Shown here piece after piece: positions 1-5,908 of a stretch of DNA of 7,342 bases (its first letter is position 1; each line of letters starts with the position of its first letter). The notes beneath the pieces are model-generated. The model did no database searches, was not told the DNA's origin, and saw nothing but the letters and a program-made list of their open reading frames with translations. The DNA comes from Castellaniella sp034007085 (GTDB lineage: Bacteria > Pseudomonadota > Gammaproteobacteria > Burkholderiales > Burkholderiaceae_B), in assembly GCF_034007085.1 (NCBI RefSeq), contig NZ_JAVERO010000109.1, positions 1 through 7,342 on the forward strand, written 5' to 3'. A program made the position numbers and the translations under genes.

Positions 1-12
1 GAGGACCTGTGA
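1..12 (+). CDS. acetolactate synthase large subunit, last codons (partial)
   Basis: The first twelve bases read Glu-Asp-Leu-stop (TGA at 10-12), ending 11 bases before the ilvH start. In proteobacteria the small subunit gene is normally preceded directly by the catalytic large subunit gene (ilvI or ilvB). The short spacing, with the ilvH Shine-Dalgarno sequence overlapping the stop codon, fits an operon with translational coupling. Only three codons are visible, so the identity is inferred from position alone. The catalytic subunit would use thiamine diphosphate to make 2-acetolactate or 2-aceto-2-hydroxybutyrate. Confidence 0.45.
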   Translation, partial: EDL

Positions 13-23
13 GGGGATAAGCC

Positions 24-515
24 ATGAAACACGTGATTTCCATTCTGCTGGAAAACGAACCCGGTGCCCTGTCGCGCGTGGTGGGGCTGTTTTCCGCGCG
101 CGGCTACAACATCGAAACGCTGACGGTCGCGCCCACCGAAGACGCCACCCTATCGCGCATGACCATCGTCACGGTCGGTTCCGACGAGATCATCGAACAG
201 ATCACCAAACACCTGAACCGTCTGGTGGATGTGGTAAAAGTCGTCGATCTGTCCGAAGGCCCGCACGTCGAACGCGAATTGATGCTGATCAAGGTCCGCG
301 CGGTTGGCAAGGAACGCGAGGAAATGAAGCGTATGGCGGAAATCTTTCGCGGGCGCATCATCGACGTCACCGACAAGACCTACACCATCGAACTGACCGG
401 CGTGCAGGACAAGATCGCCGCCTTCATCGGGGCGCTGGATCGCAGCGCCATCCTTGAAACCGTCCGCACCGGCGTGTCCGGCGTGGGTCGCGGCGAACGG
501 GTGCTCAAGCTTTGA
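24..515 (+). CDS. ilvH: acetolactate synthase small (regulatory) subunit
   Basis: Regulatory subunit of acetohydroxyacid synthase, a cytoplasmic enzyme. It activates the catalytic large subunit and confers feedback inhibition by valine, at the first common step of valine, leucine and isoleucine synthesis. The 163 residues match E. coli IlvH in length. An N-terminal ACT domain (about residues 2-76) carries the signature ENEPGALSRVVGLFSARGYN followed by IETLTVAPTED. Asn11, Gly14 and Asn29 sit where E. coli IlvH has its valine-site residues. A C-terminal small-subunit domain spans about 80-158, with HVERELMLIKVRA and IFRGRIIDVTDKTYTIELTG. The start is supported by a GAGGGG Shine-Dalgarno sequence at 11-16, seven bases upstream of ATG. 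It is probably cotranscribed with the large subunit gene. The symbol ilvN is also used for this family. Identification is secure. Confidence 0.97.
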   Translation: MKHVISILLENEPGALSRVVGLFSARGYNIETLTVAPTEDATLSRMTIVTVGSDEIIEQITKHLNRLVDVVKVVDLSEGPHVERELMLIKVRAVGKEREEMKRMAEIFRGRIIDVTDKTYTIELTGVQDKIAAFIGALDRSAILETVRTGVSGVGRGERVLKL

Positions 516-527
516 TCAACCTGTGCA

Positions 528-555
528 GCCGCCCGCCTTGCCGTTGACGGGCGGC
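528..555 (+). promoter_or_regulatory. GC-rich stem-loop between ilvH and ilvC
   Basis: GCCGCCCG at 528-535 pairs perfectly with CGGGCGGC at 548-555 across a 12-base loop, starting 13 bases after the ilvH stop. No T tract follows, so it is not a standard intrinsic terminator. It may mark a processed 3' end, stabilise the upstream ilv mRNA, or weaken transcription into ilvC. Function is inferred only from structure and position. Confidence 0.5.
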
Positions 556-570
556 CTGGATTCGTCAGGC

Positions 571-633
571 ATGAAACCGTTTCTTCAGGGACTGTGCCAT
601 GTCCTGCCTCACAACCTCTCGTTTCAGAATTAA
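571..633 (+). other. possible 20-codon leader ORF before ilvC
   Basis: An ATG at 571 opens a 20-codon frame that ends at TAA 631-633, six bases before the ilvC ribosome-binding GGAG. The predicted peptide starts MKPFLQGLCH and contains four leucines and one valine but no isoleucine. No strong Shine-Dalgarno sequence precedes it: GGA at 558-560 is ten bases away, and AGG at 567-569 is too close. A frame this short can arise by chance, so it is listed as a candidate only. Confidence 0.2.
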
Positions 634-639
634 AAAATT

Positions 640-643
640 GGAG
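640..643 (+). promoter_or_regulatory. ilvC ribosome binding site inside a small inverted repeat
   Basis: GGAG lies eight bases before the ilvC ATG and fixes that start. It falls within TTGGA (638-642), three bases, then TCCAA (646-650), a 5-bp inverted repeat with a triloop. An A-rich run at 632-637 precedes it. The hairpin is weak and may not matter in the cell. Confidence 0.7.
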
Positions 644-651
644 TTTCCAAC

Positions 652-1668
652 ATGAAAGTTTTCTACGACAAAGACTGCGACCTGTCCCTGATCAAAGGCA
701 AGACCGTTGCCATCATCGGCTATGGTTCCCAGGGCCATGCGCATGCGCAGAACCTGAATGATTCCGGCGTCAAGGTGATCGTCGGCCTGCGCAAGAACGG
801 CGCGTCCTGGAAAAAGGCCGAAAATGCCGGCCTGACCGTCAAGGAAGTCGCCGAAGCCGTCAAGGCCGCCGATCTGGTCATGATGCTGCTGCCCGACGAG
901 AACATCGCCCAGGTCTATCGCAGCGAAGTCGCCGCCAACCTGAAGGCTGGCGCCGCGCTGGCCTTTGCCCATGGCTTCAATGTGCACTACGGCCAGGTCG
1001 TGCCGCGCGCCGACGTGGATGTCATCATGATCGCCCCCAAGGCCCCGGGCCACACCGTGCGCAACACCTACACCCAGGGTGGCGGCGTGCCGCATCTGGT
1101 GGCCGTGCACCAGGACGTCTCGGGCAAGGCACGCGACCTGGCCTTGTCCTACGCCATGGCCAACGGCGGCGGCCGTGCTGGCATCATCGAGACCAACTTC
1201 CGCGAAGAAACCGAAACCGACCTGTTCGGTGAACAGGCCGTGTTGTGCGGCGGTACCGTCGAACTGATCAAGGCCGGCTTCCAGACCCTGGTCGACGCGG
1301 GCTACGCGCCGGAAATGGCGTATTTTGAATGCCTGCACGAACTGAAGCTGATCGTGGACCTGATCTACGAAGGCGGCATCGCCAACATGAACTACTCGAT
1401 CTCCAACAACGCGGAATATGGTGAATACGTCACTGGCCCGCGTGTGGTGACCGACGAAACCCGTGCCGCGATGCGCCAGTGCCTGGCCGACATCCAATCG
1501 GGTGTCTATGCCAAGAACTTCATCCTGGAAAACGCTGCCGGGGCCCCGGAACTGACCTCGCGCCGCCGCCTGAATGCGGAATCGCAGATCGAGCAGGTCG
1601 GTGCCAAGCTGCGTGCCATGATGCCGTGGATCGCAGCCAACAAGCTGGTGGATCAGTCCAAGAACTGA
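652..1668 (+). CDS. ilvC: ketol-acid reductoisomerase, class I (NADP+)
   Basis: Catalyses the Mg2+-dependent alkyl migration and NADPH reduction that turn 2-acetolactate or 2-aceto-2-hydroxybutyrate into the dihydroxy acid, the second common step of branched-chain amino acid synthesis. The protein is cytoplasmic. At 338 residues it is the short class I form (E. coli IlvC is about 490). The N-terminal Rossmann domain has Gly23-x-Gly25-x-x-Gly28 in IIGYGSQGHAHAQNL. Arg47, Lys48 and Ser52 lie in the loop that usually selects the NADPH phosphate. His107 (AHGF) is the conserved active-site histidine. The knotted C-terminal domain shows the metal and substrate residues Asp190, Glu194, Glu226, Glu230 and Ser251, at the same numbers as the Pseudomonas aeruginosa enzyme as I recall it. 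The start has GGAG eight bases upstream. It is downstream of ilvH and closes the ilv unit at a strong terminator. Confidence 0.98.
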   Translation: MKVFYDKDCDLSLIKGKTVAIIGYGSQGHAHAQNLNDSGVKVIVGLRKNGASWKKAENAGLTVKEVAEAVKAADLVMMLLPDENIAQVYRSEVAANLKAGAALAFAHGFNVHYGQVVPRADVDVIMIAPKAPGHTVRNTYTQGGGVPHLVAVHQDVSGKARDLALSYAMANGGGRAGIIETNFREETETDLFGEQAVLCGGTVELIKAGFQTLVDAGYAPEMAYFECLHELKLIVDLIYEGGIANMNYSISNNAEYGEYVTGPRVVTDETRAAMRQCLADIQSGVYAKNFILENAAGAPELTSRRRLNAESQIEQVGAKLRAMMPWIAANKLVDQSKN

Positions 1669-1686
1669 TCTTTCCTGCGTGCTGAG

Positions 1687-1727
1687 TGGCCGGGCGTCCC
1701 CGCAGGGCGCCCGGCCATTGCATTTGT
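1687..1727 (+). terminator. intrinsic terminator after ilvC
   Basis: TGGCCGGGCG (1687-1696) pairs perfectly with CGCCCGGCCA (1708-1717). A U-G pair and two C-G pairs extend the stem inward to 13 bp, leaving a five-base loop (1700-1704). The T-rich stretch TTGCATTTGT follows. It starts 18 bases after the ilvC stop and separates the amino acid genes from psd. The T run is interrupted, so some readthrough is plausible. Confidence 0.8.
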
Positions 1728-1751
1728 CCTTGGGCTGAATTGGGTTATTCT
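1724..1751 (+). promoter_or_regulatory. candidate psd promoter
   Basis: TTGTCC (1724-1729, 4/6 to TTGACA) and TATTCT (1746-1751, 4/6 to TATAAT) are 16 bases apart, just after the ilvC terminator. Transcription would start near 1757-1760, almost at the psd ATG (1762). The match is modest. Its position after a terminator, ahead of a new functional unit, is the main support. Confidence 0.4.
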
Positions 1752-1761
1752 TGCGCCTACC

Positions 1762-2442
1762 ATGAGAATCCCCCCTTACCCCCATCCGCTGATCGCCCGC
1801 GAAGGCTGGCCCATCCTGGCCGGTGCGCTGCTCGTGTCCCTGCTGGTGACCTGGTGGTCGCCGTGGGCGTCCGTTCCGTTCTGGGTGTTCACGCTGTTTG
1901 CCCTGCAGTTCTTCCGTGACCCCGCGCGCGAGGCGCCGGAGGGCGAAGGCCTGGTGCTGTGTCCGGCCGATGGCCGCATCGTCTGCGTCGAAGACGCCAT
2001 CGATCCTTATGCGGGGGGCCGTCCAGCGCTGAAGATCAGCGTGTTCATGAACGTCTTCAATGTCCATTCGAATCGTGCCCCGGTCGATGGCCAGGTCCGG
2101 TCGATCGAATATTTCCCGGGCAAGTTCTTCAATGCTTCCCTGGACAAGGCTTCCCTGGAAAACGAGCGCAATGCCATGGTGCTCGACAGGGCGGATGGCC
2201 AGGTGGTCACGGCCGTGCAGGTCGCCGGATTGGTGGCCAAGCGCATTCTGTGCCATGCGCGGGTCGGACAGGCGCTGTACGCAGGGCAGCGCTATGGCTT
2301 CATCCGCTTCGGCTCGCGGGTGGACGTATACTTGCCCCCAGGGGCGCGTCCCCGGGTCGCCCTGGGCGACAAGGTCAAGGCCACCAGCACGGTCCTGGCC
2401 GAACTACCCGTTTCAATCGGGGATGATGCTTCCGCAGCCTGA
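1762..2442 (+). CDS. psd: phosphatidylserine decarboxylase proenzyme (short, PSD-A type)
   Basis: Membrane-associated pyruvoyl enzyme that decarboxylates phosphatidylserine to phosphatidylethanolamine. The proenzyme cleaves itself between Gly184 and Ser185 (GFIRFGSRVDVYLPP). The serine becomes the pyruvoyl group of the small alpha chain, and residues 1-184 form the beta chain. Asp70 (CPADGRI) and His102 (NVFNVHSNR) fit the conserved partners of Ser185. Two hydrophobic stretches near residues 17-32 and 38-52 should anchor the N-terminus. At 226 residues it belongs to the short PSD-A group, as in Sinorhizobium, rather than the longer E. coli type. The N-terminus PHPLIAREGWPI is typical of the group and supports the ATG at 1762. 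No Shine-Dalgarno sequence is seen upstream (CTTGCGCCTACC), so this mRNA may be leaderless. It is followed 28 bases later by pssA, which makes its substrate. Confidence 0.95.
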   Translation: MRIPPYPHPLIAREGWPILAGALLVSLLVTWWSPWASVPFWVFTLFALQFFRDPAREAPEGEGLVLCPADGRIVCVEDAIDPYAGGRPALKISVFMNVFNVHSNRAPVDGQVRSIEYFPGKFFNASLDKASLENERNAMVLDRADGQVVTAVQVAGLVAKRILCHARVGQALYAGQRYGFIRFGSRVDVYLPPGARPRVALGDKVKATSTVLAELPVSIGDDASAA

Positions 2443-2470
2443 TCTGCCTCCGACCTCACACTTTTGATCG

Positions 2471-3232
2471 ATGCCTGACGAACCGCAGCGCCGCCGCAGT
2501 ATTTATCTGCTTCCCAATGCTTTCACGACCGCCAACCTGTTCGCGGGTTTCTACGCGGTCGTCCAGGCCATGAACCAGCATTTCGAGGTGGCGGCCATCG
2601 CCATTTTCCTGGCGATGGTATTCGACAGCATGGATGGGCGCGTGGCCCGGCTGACCAATACCCAGTCCGCCTTCGGCGAACAGTATGATTCCCTGGCCGA
2701 CATGATCTCTTTTGGCATGGCGCCCGCGCTGGTGATGTACGAATGGTCGCTGCAGGACCTGGGGCGTTGGGGCTGGCTGGCTGCATTTGTCTACGTGGTG
2801 GGGGCGGCCTTGCGTCTGGCGCGCTTCAATGCCAATATCGGCAAGATCGACAAACAATACTTCCAGGGCCTGCCCAGCCCGGCGGCGGCGGCCCTGATTG
2901 CCGGTTTCGTCTGGCTGTCGGTGGACAACAAACTGTCTCTTTCCGATGGCATCGTGCCCTGGGCAGCTTTCACGTTGACGGTCTATGCGGGCGTGGCCAT
3001 GGTGTCGAATGCGCCATTTTTCAGCGGCAAATCCTTTGCCCTGGGCCGCAGTGTGCCGTTCTGGGTCATGCTGGTGGTGGTGGCGGTCTTCGTGTTCGTG
3101 TCCAGCGACCCACCGGTGGTACTGTTCGCCCTGTTCGTGCTCTACAGCCTGTCGGGCTGGGTGCTGTGGCTGTGGCGCGTGCGCCGCGCTCGTCGCCTGG
3201 GGCAGCGCATGCGGGACTCAAATCCGCTATAA
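2471..3232 (+). CDS. pssA: CDP-diacylglycerol--serine O-phosphatidyltransferase
   Basis: Integral inner-membrane enzyme that transfers the phosphatidyl group of CDP-diacylglycerol to L-serine, giving phosphatidylserine and CMP. Its product is the Psd substrate. The complete CDP-alcohol phosphotransferase signature is present: Asp52-x2-Asp55-Gly56-x2-Ala59-Arg60-x8-Gly69-x3-Asp73-x3-Asp77. The four aspartates bind the metals and the CDP group. Before it lies the typical RRRSIYLLPNAFTTANLF. About seven hydrophobic segments follow each other to residue 235, and the C-terminus is basic (WRVRRARRLGQRMR). This is the multi-spanning PssA family, unrelated to the phospholipase-D-like E. coli PssA. 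An in-frame TGA at 2465-2467 excludes a longer N-terminus. No clear Shine-Dalgarno sequence precedes the ATG, so translation may depend on coupling to psd, 28 bases upstream. Confidence 0.95.
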   Translation: MPDEPQRRRSIYLLPNAFTTANLFAGFYAVVQAMNQHFEVAAIAIFLAMVFDSMDGRVARLTNTQSAFGEQYDSLADMISFGMAPALVMYEWSLQDLGRWGWLAAFVYVVGAALRLARFNANIGKIDKQYFQGLPSPAAAALIAGFVWLSVDNKLSLSDGIVPWAAFTLTVYAGVAMVSNAPFFSGKSFALGRSVPFWVMLVVVAVFVFVSSDPPVVLFALFVLYSLSGWVLWLWRVRRARRLGQRMRDSNPL

Positions 3233-3233
3233 T
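3228..3233 (+). promoter_or_regulatory. -10 element of the probable rpsO promoter
   Basis: A perfect TATAAT overlaps the pssA TAA stop (3230-3232). A start about seven bases downstream would fall near G3240. No convincing -35 hexamer is found at 16-18 bases spacing (the sequence there is around GCGCAT), and no TG extends the -10. Its place between unrelated functions and ahead of a ribosomal protein gene supports it as the rpsO promoter. Confidence 0.65.
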
Positions 3234-3240
3234 CTTTCCG

Positions 3241-3263
3241 CGCCACGATTTGCGTGGCGTTTT
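3241..3263 (+). terminator. short intrinsic terminator-like hairpin after pssA
   Basis: CGCCACG (3241-3247) and CGTGGCG (3253-3259) form a perfect 7-bp stem with a 5-base loop, followed by TTTT and then CATTTG. It lies just after the pssA stop and can end the psd-pssA transcript. Because the TATAAT at 3228 would start transcription near 3240, the same hairpin would also sit at the very 5' end of the rpsO mRNA. Confidence 0.6.
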
Positions 3264-3275
3264 CATTTGATCTCA

Positions 3276-3313
3276 CGGCAGCGCACCCTCGGTGCTGCCG
3301 CATGTTCCAGAGG
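3276..3313 (+). promoter_or_regulatory. rpsO leader hairpin, possible S15 autoregulatory pseudoknot
   Basis: CGGCAGC (3276-3282) pairs with GCTGCCG (3294-3300). An alternative is CGGCAG plus CACC pairing with GGTG plus CTGCCG, with a 2-base bulge. In the 7-bp form the loop contains CCTC (3287-3290), complementary to GAGG (3310-3313) in the rpsO Shine-Dalgarno sequence. Such loop pairing would make an H-type pseudoknot that covers the ribosome site. E. coli rpsO is controlled by S15 binding a pseudoknot at its own ribosome site, so the parallel is reasonable, but it is inferred here. Confidence 0.45.
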
Positions 3314-3321
3314 AATAGAAA

Positions 3322-3591
3322 ATGTCAGTTGCAGATATCGTCAAATCCGACATCGTCGCGCAGTTCCAGCGCGCTGCTGGTGACACCGGCTCTCCTGAAG
3401 TCCAGGTGGCCCTGCTCACGGCCCGCATCAACGAACTGACCGGGCACTTCAAGACCCACACGAAAGACCACCATTCGCGTCGCGGCCTGCTGCGCATGGT
3501 CAGCCGCCGTCGCAAGCTGCTGGACTACCTGAAGGGCCGCAACCCGGATTCGTACCGCGCGCTGATCGAAAAACTCGGCCTGCGCAAGTAA
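3322..3591 (+). CDS. rpsO: 30S ribosomal protein S15
   Basis: Primary binding protein of the small-subunit central domain. It binds the 16S rRNA three-way junction (helices 20-22) and contributes to an inter-subunit bridge. The 89 residues are the usual full length. The conserved core is DTGSPEVQVALLTARI, with the Asp-Thr-Gly RNA contact at 21-23 and Gln28 and Arg35 nearby. It is followed by HFKTHTKDHHSRRGLL, with the RNA-binding His42, Asp49 and Ser52. The C-terminal helix ends in ALIEKLGLRK. The start has AGAGGA eight bases upstream. A probable promoter and structured leader precede the gene, and an intrinsic terminator separates it from pnp, the same arrangement as in E. coli. Expression is probably limited by S15 itself through the leader. 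Confidence 0.98.
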   Translation: MSVADIVKSDIVAQFQRAAGDTGSPEVQVALLTARINELTGHFKTHTKDHHSRRGLLRMVSRRRKLLDYLKGRNPDSYRALIEKLGLRK

Positions 3592-3619
3592 TGCCCGGGG
3601 GATTCGCTCCCCTCGCACG

Positions 3620-3663
3620 AGCCGTGCACGCTGCATTGTCTGGCGCAGCGTGTGCGGCTTTTT
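3620..3663 (+). terminator. intrinsic terminator between rpsO and pnp
   Basis: GCCGTGCACGCTGC (3621-3634) pairs with GCAGCGTGTGCGGC (3645-3658) as a 14-bp stem with two G-U pairs and a ten-base loop. A3620 adds a pair with T3659. TTTTT (3659-3663) follows at once. A smaller hairpin, GGGGA (3598-3602) with TCCCC (3608-3612), precedes it. In E. coli the terminator at this place is partial, so that pnp is partly expressed from the rpsO promoter. The same is likely here, since no clear pnp promoter is seen. Confidence 0.9.
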
Positions 3664-3748
3664 GTCATGGGGCGTCGCAATCGGCCCCGCCTCTGGCGGG
3701 CGGGTCGCGGGCATGAGCCTGCAGGCGCTCCTTTTATAGGATCAGAAA
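3664..3748 (+). promoter_or_regulatory. structured pnp leader with ribosome binding site
   Basis: Two adjacent hairpins can form: CCCGCC (3686-3691) with GGCGGG (3695-3700), and GCGGGC (3707-3712) with GCCTGC (3717-3722, one G-U pair). GGGGC (3669-3673) with GCCCC (3684-3688) competes with the first. The Shine-Dalgarno AGGA (3738-3741) is seven bases before the ATG and is left free. In E. coli the pnp leader is cut by RNase III and then controlled by PNPase. The hairpins here are shorter, so the same mechanism is only a possibility. Confidence 0.45.
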
Positions 3749-5908
3749 ATGTTCAACAAAGTGAGCAAGTCGTTCCAGTACGGCCCGCACACCGTCGTCC
3801 TGGAAACCGGCGAAATCGCCCGTCAGGCCTCCGGTGCGGTGCTGGTGTCCGTCGACGACACCGTGGTGCTGGCCACGGTGGTGGCGGCCAAGACCGCCAA
3901 GCCCGGCCAGGATTTCTTTCCGCTGACCGTCGATTACGTCGAAAAGACCTACGCTGCCGGCAAGATCCCCGGCGGGTTCTTCAAGCGCGAAGGCAAGCCG
4001 TCCGAAAAGGAAATCCTGACCTCCCGACTGATCGACCGCCCGCTGCGCCCGCTGTTCCCGGACGGTTTCTACAATGACGTCCAGATCATCATTCATACGG
4101 TGTCGGTCAATCCGGAAGTCGATCCCGACATTCCCGCCCTGATCGGCGCCTCGGCTGCGCTGGCGATCTCCGGCATCCCCTTCAACGGCCCGGTGGGTGC
4201 TGCCCGCGTGGGCTATATCAACGGCCAATATGTCCTGAACCCCAGCGCCTCGCAGGTGCGTGATGAGTCCCAGCTGGATCTGGTGGTGGCGGGCACCGAG
4301 GCTGCCGTACTGATGGTCGAATCCGAGGCCAAGCAATTGTCCGAGGATGTGATGCTGGGTGCCGTGGTGTTTGGCCACGAACAGATGCAAGCCTGCATCA
4401 ACGCCATCCACGAACTGGTGGCCGAGGCCGGCAAGCCCGAATGGGACTGGCAGCCGGCCCCGCGCAACGAAGTCCTGGCCACCGCCGTGCGCGCCGCTGC
4501 CTTCGAACCCCTGCGGGCCGTCTATCAGCTGCGTGACAAGCAGGAACGCACGACGCGCCTGCGCCAGGTCTATGTCGACGTCAAGGCCAAGCTGGCCGAA
4601 CATGCGGCGGCCCGGGGCGACGAAGCCCCCGATCAGGTTGAAGTCGAGAACATGCTGTTCGCCCTGGAATCGGAAATTGTCCGAGGCCAGATCCTGAATG
4701 GCGAGCCGCGCATCGATGGCCGCGACACGCGCACTGTGCGTCCGATCAGCATTCGCCTGGGTGTGCTGCCGCGTGCCCATGGTTCCGCGCTGTTCACGCG
4801 CGGCGAGACCCAGGCACTGGTGGTCACGACCCTGGGCACCAAGCAGGACGAGCAGATCATCGACTCGATCATGGGCGAATACCGTGACCGTTTCATGATG
4901 CACTACAACATGCCGCCGTTCGCCACGGGTGAAACCGGTCGTTTCGGCGTGCCCAAGCGCCGCGAGATCGGCCACGGCCGTCTGGCCAAGCGCGCGCTGT
5001 CGCCGCTGCTGCCTGCAGCAGAGGATTTCCAGTACACCTTGCGCCTGGTATCCGAGATCACCGAATCGAACGGTTCTTCGTCCATGGCCTCGGTCTGCGG
5101 CGGCAGCCTGTCCATGATGGACGCCGGCGTGCCGGTCAAGGATCATGTGGCGGGCGTTGCCATGGGCCTGATCAAGGAAGGTGGCAAGTTTGCCGTCCTG
5201 ACCGACATTCTGGGCGATGAGGATCACCTGGGCGACATGGACTTCAAGGTGGCCGGTACCGTCAGCGGTGTCACCGCCTTGCAGATGGACATCAAGATCC
5301 AGGGCATCACCAAGGAAATCATGCAGGTGGCGCTGGCCCAGGCCCGCGAAGGCCGTCTGCATATCCTGGGCAAGATGCGCGAAGCCATCGATGGTTCGCG
5401 CCAGGAGTTGTCCAATTTCGCGCCGCGGATGATCAGTCTGAAGATCAATCCGGAAAAGATCCGCGATGTGATCGGCAAGGGCGGTGCCACCATCCGTGCG
5501 CTGACCGAGGAAACTGGTTGCCAGATCGATATCAACGATGATGGCAACATCACCATCGCCAGCGCCGATCTGGACCGCGCCCACGAGGCCGAGCGCCGCA
5601 TCAAGGAATTGACCGCCGACGTCGAGGTGGGCCAGGAATATCCGGGCACCGTCCAACGCCTGCTGGATTTCGGCGCCATCGTCCAGGTGCTGCCAGGTCG
5701 CGATGGTCTGCTGCATATTTCCGAGATCGCCAACTACCGCATTGCCGACATCAACGACGTGCTGACGGTCGGCCAGTCGGTGCGCGTCAAGGTCATCGAG
5801 GCTGACGAACGTGGCCGTCTGCGTCTGTCGGTCAAGGCGATCGGTGGTATCGAAGCCCAGGGCGGACCCGCTGCTCCGTCGGCCCCATCCGCTGCGGGCG
5901 AGCAGTAG
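3749..5908 (+). CDS. pnp: polyribonucleotide nucleotidyltransferase (PNPase)
   Basis: Phosphorolytic 3'-to-5' exoribonuclease that releases nucleoside diphosphates. It forms a ring trimer and in many bacteria joins the RNA degradosome. Domains run in the standard order: RNase PH 1 (about 10-145), an all-helical linker (about 150-235), RNase PH 2 (about 325-545), KH (about 553-615) and S1 (about 622-692). The channel loop FFKR (77-80) corresponds to the E. coli FFRR loop. The catalytic and metal residues Asp492, Asp498 and Lys500 lie in DILGDEDHLGDMDFKVAG. The KH GxxG loop is Gly576-Lys577-Gly578-Gly579, and the S1 domain contains RDGLLHISEIANYRI. At 719 residues it is slightly longer than E. 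coli PNPase (711) because of an Ala/Pro-rich tail after S1. The start has a good AGGA site. It is the second gene of the rpsO-pnp unit. Confidence 0.98.
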   Translation: MFNKVSKSFQYGPHTVVLETGEIARQASGAVLVSVDDTVVLATVVAAKTAKPGQDFFPLTVDYVEKTYAAGKIPGGFFKREGKPSEKEILTSRLIDRPLRPLFPDGFYNDVQIIIHTVSVNPEVDPDIPALIGASAALAISGIPFNGPVGAARVGYINGQYVLNPSASQVRDESQLDLVVAGTEAAVLMVESEAKQLSEDVMLGAVVFGHEQMQACINAIHELVAEAGKPEWDWQPAPRNEVLATAVRAAAFEPLRAVYQLRDKQERTTRLRQVYVDVKAKLAEHAAARGDEAPDQVEVENMLFALESEIVRGQILNGEPRIDGRDTRTVRPISIRLGVLPRAHGSALFTRGETQALVVTTLGTKQDEQIIDSIMGEYRDRFMMHYNMPPFATGETGRFGVPKRREIGHGRLAKRALSPLLPAAEDFQYTLRLVSEITESNGSSSMASVCGGSLSMMDAGVPVKDHVAGVAMGLIKEGGKFAVLTDILGDEDHLGDMDFKVAGTVSGVTALQMDIKIQGITKEIMQVALAQAREGRLHILGKMREAIDGSRQELSNFAPRMISLKINPEKIRDVIGKGGATIRALTEETGCQIDINDDGNITIASADLDRAHEAERRIKELTADVEVGQEYPGTVQRLLDFGAIVQVLPGRDGLLHISEIANYRIADINDVLTVGQSVRVKVIEADERGRLRLSVKAIGGIEAQGGPAAPSAPSAAGEQ

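Noticed and set aside
544..549. TTGACG as a -35 box for an ilvC promoter
   Set aside because: It lies in and beside the hairpin loop, and no -10-like sequence occurs 16-18 bases downstream (around AGGCAT).
565..2256. A 563-codon open frame on the minus strand across ilvC and part of psd
   Set aside because: ilvC and psd happen to share a reading phase and both avoid TTA, CTA and TCA, so the aligned opposite frame stays open through the intergenic region. No plausible protein features are seen.
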